Origin: an uncultured Bacilli bacterium
Lineage (GTDB): Bacteria > Bacillota_I > Bacilli_A > RF39 > UBA660
Length of the DNA: 64,000 nt
Direction: 5' to 3'
Assembly (NCBI GenBank): GCA_934167465.1
Contig: CAKPKR010000001.1
Span: 310,001-374,000, forward strand
The notes beneath the pieces were generated by a model. That model saw only the letters and a program-made list of their open reading frames with translations. It was not told the DNA's origin and made no database searches. The position numbers and the translations under genes are program-made. Below are positions 25,152 through 32,247 of this stretch, piece by piece (the first letter of the stretch is position 1; each line of letters opens with the position of its first letter).

Positions 25152-25175
25152 TTTCATTGCTTTTTATGTTATAAT
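25148..25175 (+). promoter_or_regulatory. Promoter of rpmE
   Basis: TTGATT (25148-25153), 16-base spacer, TATAAT (25170-25175) with extended TG. A ~50-nt leader follows. Confidence 0.7.
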
Positions 25176-25194
25176 ATAAGAGCATTAAATTTCT

Positions 25195-25212
25195 ATGACT
25201 AATGTTAGTCAT
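25195..25212 (+). promoter_or_regulatory. Leader hairpin upstream of the rpmE RBS
   Basis: Perfect inverted repeat ATGACTA / TAGTCAT with a four-base loop, ending seven bases before the AAGGAG ribosome site. Ribosomal protein L31 leaders are known autoregulatory elements in Firmicutes; whether this is one cannot be decided by eye. Confidence 0.45.
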
Positions 25213-25231
25213 GGCGGAAGGAGATAGTAAT

Positions 25232-25447
25232 ATGAAAAAAAATATTCATCCAGAATATGTAGAAACAAAAGTAACTTGTGCTTGTGGTAATACATTTACA
25301 GTTAGATCTAACAAAGCTGAATTACACTTAGAAACTTGTAATAAATGCCATCCATTCTATACAGGTGTTCAAGGTGCGGTTGCTAAAACAGGTCGTGTTG
25401 AAAAATTCAATCGTAAATATGGATTTAATACTGAAAAAGAAGCTTAA
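25232..25447 (+). CDS. rpmE: 50S ribosomal protein L31 (zinc form)
   Basis: A 71-residue L31 of the zinc-binding type, with CAC in the N-terminal third and C-x2-C in NKCHPFYTG. These cysteines hold zinc in the C+ paralogue. I use the ATG at 25232 after AAGGAGATAG; upstream in-frame codons would add ten non-homologous residues. murA-...-rpmE order resembles Bacillus. Confidence 0.95.
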   Translation: MKKNIHPEYVETKVTCACGNTFTVRSNKAELHLETCNKCHPFYTGVQGAVAKTGRVEKFNRKYGFNTEKEA

Positions 25448-25461
25448 TTGCTTCTTTTTTT
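25434..25461. terminator. Bidirectional terminator between rpmE and flippase
   Basis: Stem AAAAAGAAGC / GCTTCTTTTT with loop TTAATT; T runs exist on both strands, serving rpmE (+) and the convergent flippase gene (-). Confidence 0.85.
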
Positions 25462-25465
25462 ATGA

Positions 25466-27007
25466 TTATGCTTTACTTATTTTTTTGATTATTTTATTGA
25501 ATAAATCTTTTATCTTGTCGTAGAAATACTTAAATTCTTCTGTTCTATGGAATAATAAAATTATAATTAAATTGTATAATATAAATGTAATACCTGCTAA
25601 AACAATCCACATAATTATATTTTTTACAACTATGTAATTTGTTATTAATCTAATTAATATACAGGATGCAACAAATATTAATAAATAATAAATGTATCTA
25701 ATGTAATATTTTTTAGGGCTATCTTTAAATCCATATTTATAAACAACATAAGGATCTAGCCAAGCTGTAGTAAAAATTCTACTTAGGATGGTACCAATTA
25801 CTACTCCAGCAACACCTAATGGTTTAACTAATATTATAGAAATTATTATATTTAGAACTACCATTACAATTGGTCTAAATTTAGCAATATAGAATAAACC
25901 GTATGCTGTTCTAAAAGAATTTGTTACTGATTGCATACCAGCTGTGTAAAAGTTTAGTGCTAAAAGAGCAGATATCCAATTTGATAACATATAATTACTA
26001 CCAATCCATAGATAAATAAATGGATTAATTAAGATAAATAAACATAAAGCGCATAGTGAAAAAATATAAAAATTAAAGAAATTTAGTTTTTCATATATAT
26101 TTTTGCTTCTTTCATTGTTTGTTGCTACTAAGTTACCAATACTTGATGTAATTGCATTAAATATTTGAGAAACTACATTATTTAATGAATTAATAATTAA
26201 TAAATAATTAGAATATAATCCAACGGTAATTAAACCTATAAATTTAGAAATAATAATATTATCAGTTCCGTTAGCAATTACATTACCAATTTTATAAATA
26301 AATAATGATTTAATATTTTTATTTATTTCTGCTAATTCTTTTTTATCAACATCTTTTACATCTTTATCTTTTAAATATGGATACATTTTATCAGCTGTTT
26401 TAGAATACCAAATGTTTTGAATTAAGACGAATACAATACTACATCCTAAATATAAAACAAAATCTTTAGTTAAAACTAATATAATTACTCTAACAACATT
26501 TAATAAAAATGAGCAAGTAAAAGTTATTTTAGAAACTATATATCCTTTTTGATTGGATTCAATTAAAAATCTTTTATATACAAATAAATAACTTAGTGCT
26601 GAATGTGTAGCAAACATCATATAAATTAAATATATATGAGGTATGTCAGGCATATTTTTAATAATTAAAGGCAAAAATGGAGTTATTGATAATCCAACAA
26701 TTAGAACAACTAAGCCTATAATATTATATACTTTAGAATAATATTTCATTAATGATTTTATTTTTTCAGTATCTTTTTTAGCTAAAGGTTTATATAAACT
26801 ATATGGAATGGCAATTCCAATTCCTAAATCTGCTAAAGATAGAAGTGTAATAATATTTGAAAATAATCCATTAATTCCTAGATATTCACTACCTAATATT
26901 TTAATAAAGATTGTTTTAACAGCAAAATCCATTAATACAGTTAATACTTGATTTACAATCGATGTTGTCGAATTGATTATTGAATTTTTTGTTCTAGATC
27001 TTTCCAT
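25466..27007 (-). CDS. Polysaccharide flippase (Wzx/MATE-like)
   Basis: A 513-residue integral membrane protein with ~12-14 hydrophobic helices and the family start (SIVNQVLTVLMDFAVKTIFI, then LGSEYLGINGLFSNII). It is of the polysaccharide-export/MOP superfamily that flips lipid-linked sugar units across the membrane. No glycosyltransferase cluster surrounds it, so its substrate (teichoic acid, capsule or other glycan) is open; a WecA/TagO family gene lies at 33.7 kb. GGTGAT precedes its ATG, and TATAAT lies at 27034-27029 on the minus strand. Confidence 0.88.
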   Translation of the reverse strand: MERSRTKNSIINSTTSIVNQVLTVLMDFAVKTIFIKILGSEYLGINGLFSNIITLLSLADLGIGIAIPYSLYKPLAKKDTEKIKSLMKYYSKVYNIIGLVVLIVGLSITPFLPLIIKNMPDIPHIYLIYMMFATHSALSYLFVYKRFLIESNQKGYIVSKITFTCSFLLNVVRVIILVLTKDFVLYLGCSIVFVLIQNIWYSKTADKMYPYLKDKDVKDVDKKELAEINKNIKSLFIYKIGNVIANGTDNIIISKFIGLITVGLYSNYLLIINSLNNVVSQIFNAITSSIGNLVATNNERSKNIYEKLNFFNFYIFSLCALCLFILINPFIYLWIGSNYMLSNWISALLALNFYTAGMQSVTNSFRTAYGLFYIAKFRPIVMVVLNIIISIILVKPLGVAGVVIGTILSRIFTTAWLDPYVVYKYGFKDSPKKYYIRYIYYLLIFVASCILIRLITNYIVVKNIIMWIVLAGITFILYNLIIILLFHRTEEFKYFYDKIKDLFNKIIKKISKA

Positions 27008-27079
27008 TTAATCACCTGTCTAATAGACATTATACATTAATTTTGAATAAAAATAAATGACTTAAGGTAAAATATATAG

Positions 27080-27085
27080 TATAAT
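27080..27085 (+). promoter_or_regulatory. -10 of the femX-like gene
   Basis: TATAAT with TGACTT 16 bases upstream; GGTGGTGAT follows six bases later, so the 5'UTR is ~9 nt. Confidence 0.5.
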
Positions 27086-27100
27086 TATGGTGGTGATAAT

Positions 27101-28336
27101 ATGCTAGAACAATTAAGTATTGAAGAATTTAATGAGTTTTCGAAGAATCACGAACAGGGTATCTTTTTTCAAAGTTCTTATTGGGGTGATTTGAAGAAGA
27201 TGACTGGTTGGGTTCCTCATATTGTAGGAATAAAAGAAGGCTATAATATAAAAGGCGCAACTTTGTTATTAGCTAAAAAAATACCTGTATTTAATAAGTA
27301 TATATTTTATGCGCCAAGAGGTTATTTATTAAATTATAAAGATGAAAAATTTTTAGCTGATTTTACAAATAAAATTGTTAAATATGTTAAAAAAAATCAT
27401 GGAATTTTTGTTAAAATAAATCCAAATGTTGAATATCAAAAAAGAGATATTGATGGAAATATAGTAGAAGGATTTAATAATCAAAAAATAGTTGATGCTT
27501 TAATCAAACTAGGATATAAACATAATGGTTTTACTATTACATATGGTACAGATTTAGAACCTCGTTGGTGGTCTGTTTTAGATTTAAAAAATAAAACGGA
27601 AGAAGATATTCTAAAAAATATGCGAGGTACAACAAGATGGGGAATAAATAATTCCTATAAACACGGTTTGAAATTAGTTCAAATTGACGAAAGTAGAATA
27701 GCTGAATTTAAAAAATTAATGGAACATACTAGTGAAAGAAGAGGATTTATAGATAGACCTATTTCTTATTATAAAAAAATGTATGAATCTTTTAGTAAAA
27801 ATGACAACATTAAGATATTGTTAGTTGAATTAAATTTACAAGAAAATCTAAAAAGTTTAAATGAACAATTAATTAATACAGAAGATAAATTAAATAAAAC
27901 AAAAAAAGAAAGCGCGATTAAGGAATATGAAAGTCAAGTAACTGCTATTAAGAAAAAGATAGAAGAAGATAAAGAGCTAATAAAAAATTATGGTAATAAT
28001 ATTGTAGTTGCTGGTGGATTATTTATGTTGTTTGGTAGACAAGTTGTTTCTTTATTTGGAGCATCTTATCGTGAATTTATGAAATTTAATGGTCAATATT
28101 TTTTAAACTACGAAATGATTAAATATGCTTTAAATAATGGTTATGAAAAATTCAATTTTTTTGGAATAACTGGTGAATTTAATGAGGATTCAGATATGTA
28201 TGGATTGTTTAATTTTAAAAGGGGCTTTGGAGCGGAAGTTGTTGAATTAATAGGTGAATTCAATTTAGTTACCGATAAATTCTTTAATGTTATTTATAAA
28301 ATTATGTATAAAGTGTATAGGAAAACAAAGAGGTGA
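27101..28336 (+). CDS. FemABX-family peptidoglycan aminoacyltransferase
   Basis: A 411-residue FemX/MurM-type enzyme built of two GNAT-like domains with a coiled-coil insertion (~245-300, NLQENLKSLNEQL onward). It transfers amino acids from aminoacyl-tRNA to lipid II to build the interpeptide bridge. SSYWGDLKKMTGW at the N-terminus and FNFFGITGEF near the C-terminus are typical. The stop TGA is inside the GGTGAT ribosome site of rpiB, so the two genes are tightly linked. Confidence 0.9.
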   Translation: MLEQLSIEEFNEFSKNHEQGIFFQSSYWGDLKKMTGWVPHIVGIKEGYNIKGATLLLAKKIPVFNKYIFYAPRGYLLNYKDEKFLADFTNKIVKYVKKNHGIFVKINPNVEYQKRDIDGNIVEGFNNQKIVDALIKLGYKHNGFTITYGTDLEPRWWSVLDLKNKTEEDILKNMRGTTRWGINNSYKHGLKLVQIDESRIAEFKKLMEHTSERRGFIDRPISYYKKMYESFSKNDNIKILLVELNLQENLKSLNEQLINTEDKLNKTKKESAIKEYESQVTAIKKKIEEDKELIKNYGNNIVVAGGLFMLFGRQVVSLFGASYREFMKFNGQYFLNYEMIKYALNNGYEKFNFFGITGEFNEDSDMYGLFNFKRGFGAEVVELIGEFNLVTDKFFNVIYKIMYKVYRKTKR

Positions 28337-28340
28337 TTTT

Positions 28341-28775
28341 GTGATAGGAATAGCAAGTGATCATGCAGGATATGAAGTTAAACAAAAAATAATTGATTTT
28401 TTAGAAAAAAATAATTATAAAGTTATTGATTATGGAACAAATAGTACTGATTCAGTTGATTATCCTAATTATGCTTTTAAAATAGGAACTGATGTTGTTA
28501 ATAAAAAAATAGAAAAAGGTATTTTAATTTGTAAAACAGGAATAGGGATGTCAATTGCTTGTAATAAAGTAAAGGGAATTAGATGTTCTAAAGTTGATAC
28601 TAAAGAAGAGGCATATTTAACTCGTTTTCATAATGACAGTAATGTTTTAGCTATATCTGCTATGAAGGAATTAAGTGAAATAGAGGAAATCATTAAAATA
28701 TATTTAGAAACCCCATTTTCAAATGAAGAAAAACATTTGAGAAGAATAAAGGAGATTTGTGACTATGAACGTTAA
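28341..28775 (+). CDS. rpiB: Ribose-5-phosphate isomerase B
   Basis: A 144-residue RpiB/LacAB enzyme interconverting ribose-5-P and ribulose-5-P. ASDHAGYE (phosphate/base region), YPNYA and LICKTGIGMSIACNK are conserved; the catalytic Cys of LIC is present although the following Gly of the usual CGTG is Lys here. The start is the GTG at 28341, correctly spaced from GAGGTGAT; there is no ATG at the right place. It overlaps the next small gene. Confidence 0.92.
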   Translation: MIGIASDHAGYEVKQKIIDFLEKNNYKVIDYGTNSTDSVDYPNYAFKIGTDVVNKKIEKGILICKTGIGMSIACNKVKGIRCSKVDTKEEAYLTRFHNDSNVLAISAMKELSEIEEIIKIYLETPFSNEEKHLRRIKEICDYER

Positions 28776-28962
28776 GTTGATATTATATATAGTTATATTA
28801 CCTCTTTCTTTATTTGCTTTAGATTCTTTGAGCATTGAAAACAAATTTAAAAAAAATAGAATTTATCAAGCTAGATTGTTAGTTCTTTTTTTAGCAATGT
28901 CTATGTCTTATTTAGTAGTTAATTTTTTGACGGATGTATTTTTAAATAGTAATTTTATATAA
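28765..28962 (+). CDS. DUF1146 small membrane protein (YwzB-like)
   Basis: A 65-residue two-helix membrane protein. The pattern ALDSLSIENKF...RIYQARLLVLFLA...YLVVNFLTD follows the DUF1146/YwzB family of Bacillota, whose function is unknown. AAGGAG fits either the ATG at 28765 or a GTG at 28759 (two residues longer). It overlaps rpiB by 11 bases and ends at a terminator. Confidence 0.78.
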   Translation: MNVKLILYIVILPLSLFALDSLSIENKFKKNRIYQARLLVLFLAMSMSYLVVNFLTDVFLNSNFI

Positions 28963-28987
28963 AAATTCACTTATTAGTGAATTTTTT
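28961..28987 (+). terminator. Intrinsic terminator after the DUF1146 gene
   Basis: 11-bp stem AAAAATTCACT / AGTGAATTTTT, loop TATT, T run. Confidence 0.85.
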
Positions 28988-29156
28988 GTAGTTATTGATA
29001 ATGGCATTGTTTAGTAGTAATTATATATTAGGAAAAATTTTTGTCGGAATTTGTATGTAAAAAATTAGATGAAAAAAATGAAAAATATAGTAGAATATAA
29101 AACGATATATTTAATTGGTGTTAGTGCATTCCTTCTTCAAAGAAGGAGGTGGTATT

Positions 29157-29234
29157 ATGAAAGAAAGAGAAAAATCTTTATTTTTAATAATACTCCTATT
29201 ATTTTTTATAATAATTACATTATTGTATAAATAA
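29157..29234 (+). CDS. 25-residue hydrophobic peptide (putative type I toxin), copy B
   Basis: Starts MKEREKSLFLI and ends TLLYK; same length, single hydrophobic helix and basic end as copy A. A strong AAGGAGGTGG ribosome site precedes the ATG, but CCTTCTT at 29131-29137 can pair with AAGAAGG at 29140-29146, covering its 5' half. The substitutions relative to copy A are mostly conservative and the reading frame is intact, which argues for selection on the peptide. Confidence 0.6.
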   Translation: MKEREKSLFLIILLLFFIIITLLYK

Positions 29235-29242
29235 TAAAATAT

Positions 29243-29264
29243 GCACTATCACAGGGGATAGTGC
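29243..29264 (-). terminator. Minus-strand terminator of the putative antisense RNA, copy B
   Basis: Stem GCACTATC / GATAGTGC with a six-base loop; on the minus strand followed by ATATTTTATTATTT. Confidence 0.55.
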
Positions 29265-29278
29265 AAACCAAACTTAAT

Positions 29279-29321
29279 GGAATGTATCTAACTCTTTAGA
29301 CAATTAGATATATCCTTTTTT
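29279..29321 (+). terminator. Plus-strand terminator of the small-ORF mRNA, copy B
   Basis: Same GGA-TATCTAA / TTAGATA-TCC stem as copy A followed by T6. Confidence 0.65.
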
Positions 29322-29410
29322 ATTGTATGAATAATAACTCATCTATATACATATTAGCATTTTAAAAATATTTTTTCAAGTTTTTTTTATATATATAATG
29401 AATCAGTAAT

Positions 29411-29438
29411 TTGACAAATCTTATTTTTAATATATAAT
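29411..29438 (+). promoter_or_regulatory. Strong promoter of the kinase-like gene
   Basis: Consensus TTGACA (29411-29416), 16-base spacer, TATAAT (29433-29438). Confidence 0.75.
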
Positions 29439-29439
29439 A

Positions 29440-29456
29440 ATCACCTAGTAGGTGAT
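29440..29456 (+). promoter_or_regulatory. Palindrome over the transcription start
   Basis: ATCACC-TAGTA-GGTGAT, perfect 6-bp arms (8 with the inner bases), immediately after the -10 and including the GGTGAT ribosome site. Position fits an operator spanning +1, or a hairpin hiding the RBS if transcription starts early. Confidence 0.5.
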
Positions 29457-29459
29457 AGT

Positions 29460-30317
29460 ATGCAAATAATGAATATTAGTAATCATCAATTTAGAAAAAT
29501 GAAAGAATATGTTCCTGATAATGAAATAGGGCATATGGAATGTAAACTTTATCTATTAAAAGATAAAGATAAGTGGAATAAAAATTATAAATTATTTAAA
29601 AAGTTTAATAAAACAGAAGGTGAATACTTCAGTAGTAAATTATATACTATAAATGAATTAATAAATAATAAAGATAAAATAGAAATTGAAGAGTTAGTTT
29701 ATCCGGATAAACTAATTTCATTAGATAATGAAATTGTAGGTTATTCAATGGATTTTATAAAAGAAAATATAAATATTAATATGATATTAAATTCTGATGA
29801 AATTGATTTTAAATTTAAAATAAAAATATTAAAAGAAATAGGATTGTTATTAGAAAAAATAAAAGATAATGGAATTATTACATTATCAGATATTCATGAA
29901 GGAAGTTTTATTTATGATTTATCTAGAAAACAAGTTCGTGCAATTGATTTGGATAGTTGTAAGATAGGAAAAAATGAAGGATCTTTATCAAAATATTTGA
30001 CTTTTAATCATAATTTGTGGGATTATCCACATAAATATCCATTAAATGAAGACGATATTCATATACCAAATACTAACACAACATATTTGAGTTATATATA
30101 TATGATTTTAAATTTTATATCAGGTACTAATTATATAAGCGAATTATCAATCGATGGTTATTACAAATATTTAGAACGATTAAAACAAAATGGTTTTGAT
30201 CAAGAATTACTTGATATATTTTCACTAATTTATGTTAATACAGATAATAAAAATCCTGTATATTTACTAGATAGAATACAAGATAAAAAAATTAATTGTA
30301 AAGGATTACTAAGATAA
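29460..30317 (+). CDS. Protein-kinase-like fold protein
   Basis: A 285-residue soluble protein. The segment LSDIHEGSFIYD (residues ~141-152) followed by VRAIDLDSCKIG resembles the catalytic loop and metal-binding (DFG-like) strand of kinase-like/aminoglycoside-phosphotransferase folds, where the pattern is xxDxHxxNxxxD...xIDxD. The usual Asn after HxG is Ser here. N-terminal hallmarks are weak. The substrate is unknown; no partner gene adjoins it. It has a strong individual promoter and palindromic site and is closed by a terminator. Confidence 0.55.
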   Translation: MQIMNISNHQFRKMKEYVPDNEIGHMECKLYLLKDKDKWNKNYKLFKKFNKTEGEYFSSKLYTINELINNKDKIEIEELVYPDKLISLDNEIVGYSMDFIKENININMILNSDEIDFKFKIKILKEIGLLLEKIKDNGIITLSDIHEGSFIYDLSRKQVRAIDLDSCKIGKNEGSLSKYLTFNHNLWDYPHKYPLNEDDIHIPNTNTTYLSYIYMILNFISGTNYISELSIDGYYKYLERLKQNGFDQELLDIFSLIYVNTDNKNPVYLLDRIQDKKINCKGLLR

Positions 30318-30327
30318 TCCTTTTTTT
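30301..30327 (+). terminator. Intrinsic terminator after the kinase-like gene
   Basis: 8-bp stem AAGGATTA / TAATCCTT, loop CTAAGA, T run; the stem overlaps the stop codon. Confidence 0.85.
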
Positions 30328-30353
30328 GACAATTTTTTAATTTTTAATATATT
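30326..30353 (+). promoter_or_regulatory. Possible promoter of spoIID
   Basis: TTGACA (30326-30331), 16-base spacer, TATATT (30348-30353). A sigma-E motif, expected from Bacillus, is not obvious. Confidence 0.5.
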
Positions 30354-30376
30354 AAAATTTTTTATGAGATGATAAT

Positions 30377-31264
30377 ATGCAAAAAATAATTTTATTAATT
30401 TTAACAATGTTATTAATTCCATATATGATTATAGTTTTTTTAACTAAAGATAATAATCAAATTGAAGTAAGAATAAAAAAAGAAAATAATGAAATAATAA
30501 CTGTTGAATTAGAAGAATATATAATAGGTGTTTTGGCGGGAGAAATGCCTTCATCGTTTAATATTGAGGCTTTAAAAGCAGGTGCTGTAGCTTCTAGAAG
30601 TTATGTATTAAAAAAAATGCAAAATAATGACAAAGATTATGATGTTGTTGATACTGTGATGAATCAAGTATATCTTGATGAATCAAAATTAAAAGAAAAA
30701 TATGGTGAAAATTATAAAGAAAAAATACAAAGAATTGAACAAGCTGTTAAAATTACAAAAGGCGAATATTTGAGTTATAATGATGAAATAGTTGAAGCTT
30801 TATTTTTTTCAACAAGTACTGGAAAAACCGAAAATGTTGAAGAAGTTTTTAACGAATATTTACCTTACTTAAGAAGTGTTGATTCATCATGGGATAGTGA
30901 GGTATCTCCGATATTTAGTGAAACGAATACTTTCTCACTAAATGAGTTTTATGAAAAATTAGGGCTTCCAATAAAAGAAAAATTAAATTATCAAATATTA
31001 GAAACAACAAGTACAGGCAGAATTAAAAAAATTAAAATTGATGATAGGAAATTTAGTGGTAGTGAGTTTGCTAAAAAATTAGGATTAAAATCAAATTATT
31101 TTGAAATAATGATATTTGATACCAATGTCTTAATTACAACAAAAGGATATGGTCATGGAGTAGGAATGAGTCAATATGGAGCAGAAGCAATGGCTGAGAA
31201 AGGATACAAATACGATGAAATTTTAAAATACTATTATCAAAATGTAGAAATTAAAAAAATTTAG
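30377..31264 (+). CDS. spoIID: Stage II sporulation protein D
   Basis: A 295-residue membrane-anchored lytic transglycosylase that with SpoIIP/SpoIIM thins the septal wall during engulfment. N-terminal helix (~3-20), then VELEEYIIGVLAGEMP with the probable catalytic Glu56, ALKAGAVASRSYVL, ALFFSTSTGKTENVEEVF and the C-terminal GYGHGVGMSQYGAEAMA. Length is close to Bacillus SpoIID (343). It heads the conserved spoIID-spoIIQ-spoIIID-mbl block. Confidence 0.95.
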   Translation: MQKIILLILTMLLIPYMIIVFLTKDNNQIEVRIKKENNEIITVELEEYIIGVLAGEMPSSFNIEALKAGAVASRSYVLKKMQNNDKDYDVVDTVMNQVYLDESKLKEKYGENYKEKIQRIEQAVKITKGEYLSYNDEIVEALFFSTSTGKTENVEEVFNEYLPYLRSVDSSWDSEVSPIFSETNTFSLNEFYEKLGLPIKEKLNYQILETTSTGRIKKIKIDDRKFSGSEFAKKLGLKSNYFEIMIFDTNVLITTKGYGHGVGMSQYGAEAMAEKGYKYDEILKYYYQNVEIKKI

Positions 31265-31309
31265 TATATTATTTTTTTATTTGTTCACACTTTTAATAGA
31301 GGTGAAAAA

Positions 31310-31936
31310 ATGGAAAATAGAAGATTAAAAAAATCAGTTGTTTATTTATTATATGGATTAGGCTTTGTTTTATTAGTTAGTGTAGCATTTACAATCGAAA
31401 ATGTATTTACTAAAAAAACACTGGATGATAAATTAACATATGTATCAAAGACAATATTCGATGAAGTTGTTCCTGTAGTTGCATCTGATTACAAAGTAAT
31501 AAGACCCGTAAATAAAAGTGAAGTCCAAGTAATTTATGGTTATTATGATTATAAAGCTGATGAAGAAAATCAAAGAAGTTCAATACTTGTATATGATAAA
31601 ACATATATGCAAAGTAGTGGTATAACTTATGGATATAAAGAAGCATTTGATGTTGTATCTATATTAGATGGAAAAGTAATCACTGTAAAACAAGATGAAT
31701 TACTTGGTAATATTGTTGAAGTAGAACATAATAATGGAATAATTAGTGTTTACCAAAGTTTAGATAAAGTAAATGTTAAAGTAAATGATACAATTAAACA
31801 AGGTACAATAATAGGTACAAGTGGTAAAAATAATTTAAATCAAAGTACTGAATATTGTTTGTATTTTGAAATGATAGTTAATGGTAACTTAGTAAATCCA
31901 AATGATTATTATGATAAATCACTAAATGAAATATAG
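31310..31936 (+). CDS. spoIIQ: Stage II sporulation protein Q (degenerate LytM)
   Basis: A 208-residue protein with one N-terminal helix (~10-28) and a LytM/M23-like domain (~95-200). The M23 ligand pairs are lost: YKEAFD where H-x3-D is expected, and LYFEM where H-x-H is expected, as in Bacillus SpoIIQ, which serves as a forespore anchor for SpoIIIAH rather than a peptidase. Neighbours spoIID and spoIIID support the assignment. A terminator follows. Confidence 0.9.
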   Translation: MENRRLKKSVVYLLYGLGFVLLVSVAFTIENVFTKKTLDDKLTYVSKTIFDEVVPVVASDYKVIRPVNKSEVQVIYGYYDYKADEENQRSSILVYDKTYMQSSGITYGYKEAFDVVSILDGKVITVKQDELLGNIVEVEHNNGIISVYQSLDKVNVKVNDTIKQGTIIGTSGKNNLNQSTEYCLYFEMIVNGNLVNPNDYYDKSLNEI

Positions 31937-31956
31937 GATTAATAATCCTTTTTTTG
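31935..31956 (+). terminator. Intrinsic terminator after spoIIQ
   Basis: 6-bp stem AGGATT / AATCCT, loop AAT, then T7. Confidence 0.75.
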
Positions 31957-31966
31957 TATAAAATTG

Positions 31967-31991
31967 CTACTAAATCTATATAATTTAGTAG
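31967..31991 (+). promoter_or_regulatory. Dyad overlapping the spoIIID -10
   Basis: 9-bp inverted repeat CTACTAAAT / ATTTAGTAG separated by seven bases. The TATAAT at 31979-31984 lies between and partly within the arms; TTGTAT at 31954-31959 is a weak -35 (19 bp). A candidate operator. Confidence 0.5.
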
Positions 31992-31999
31992 GTGATTTT

Positions 32000-32245
32000 G
32001 TGAATATTAGTGAAAGAGTTAAAGAAGAATCTAATTATATTTTAAAAACTGGTTATACTATAAGAGAAATAGCTAAGGAATTTAGTGTTTCTAAAAGTAC
32101 CGTACATAAAGATTTAAATGAAAGATTACATAAAATAGATTTAAATTTATATAAAAAGGTAAAAGTAATATTAGATTACCATACTAATATAAGACATATA
32201 AGAGGTGGTGAATCTACAAGGAAAAAATATTTGAAGGAGGAGTAA
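32000..32245 (+). CDS. spoIIID: Sporulation transcriptional regulator SpoIIID
   Basis: An 81-residue HTH protein of the mother cell that activates or represses sigma-E genes and helps start sigma-K synthesis. IREIAKEFSVSKSTVHKDL is the HTH, and ILDYHTNIRHIRGG followed by KKKYL-like residues is the basic tail, matching Bacillus SpoIIID nearly residue for residue. Start is the GTG at 32000 after GGTGATTTT. Two bases separate its stop from mbl. Confidence 0.95.
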   Translation: MNISERVKEESNYILKTGYTIREIAKEFSVSKSTVHKDLNERLHKIDLNLYKKVKVILDYHTNIRHIRGGESTRKKYLKEE

Positions 32246-32247
32246 TA

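Larger units (their letters stand above)
29238..29344 (-). ncRNA. Putative antisense (antitoxin) RNA, copy B
   Basis: Minus-strand promoter TTGAAA (29379-29374), 17-base spacer, TAATAT (29356-29351) with extended TGC; terminator at 29264-29243. The promoter hexamers and exact spacing are conserved with copy A although intervening bases differ. Confidence 0.5.
29038..29386 (+). repeat. Duplicated intergenic locus, copy B
   Basis: Second copy of the ~350-bp element, same orientation as copy A at 21385-21737. Most differences are single substitutions; the 5' segment from TCGGAATTTG to TTAGTGCATT and the 3' segment around GTATCTAACTCTTTAGACAA are nearly identical. The small ORF is preserved and its RBS-proximal hairpin is kept by pairing-compatible changes. 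Confidence 0.9.

Noticed and set aside
30023..30031. Perfect DnaA-box sequence TTATCCACA
   Set aside because: A single copy inside the kinase-like coding sequence (codes for part of WDYPHKYP); no cluster or AT-rich unwinding element, so not an origin.
31967..31991. RNA hairpin hiding the spoIIID ribosome site
   Set aside because: The -10 box is inside the dyad, so the transcript would start at or beyond the right arm; a DNA operator is the better reading.
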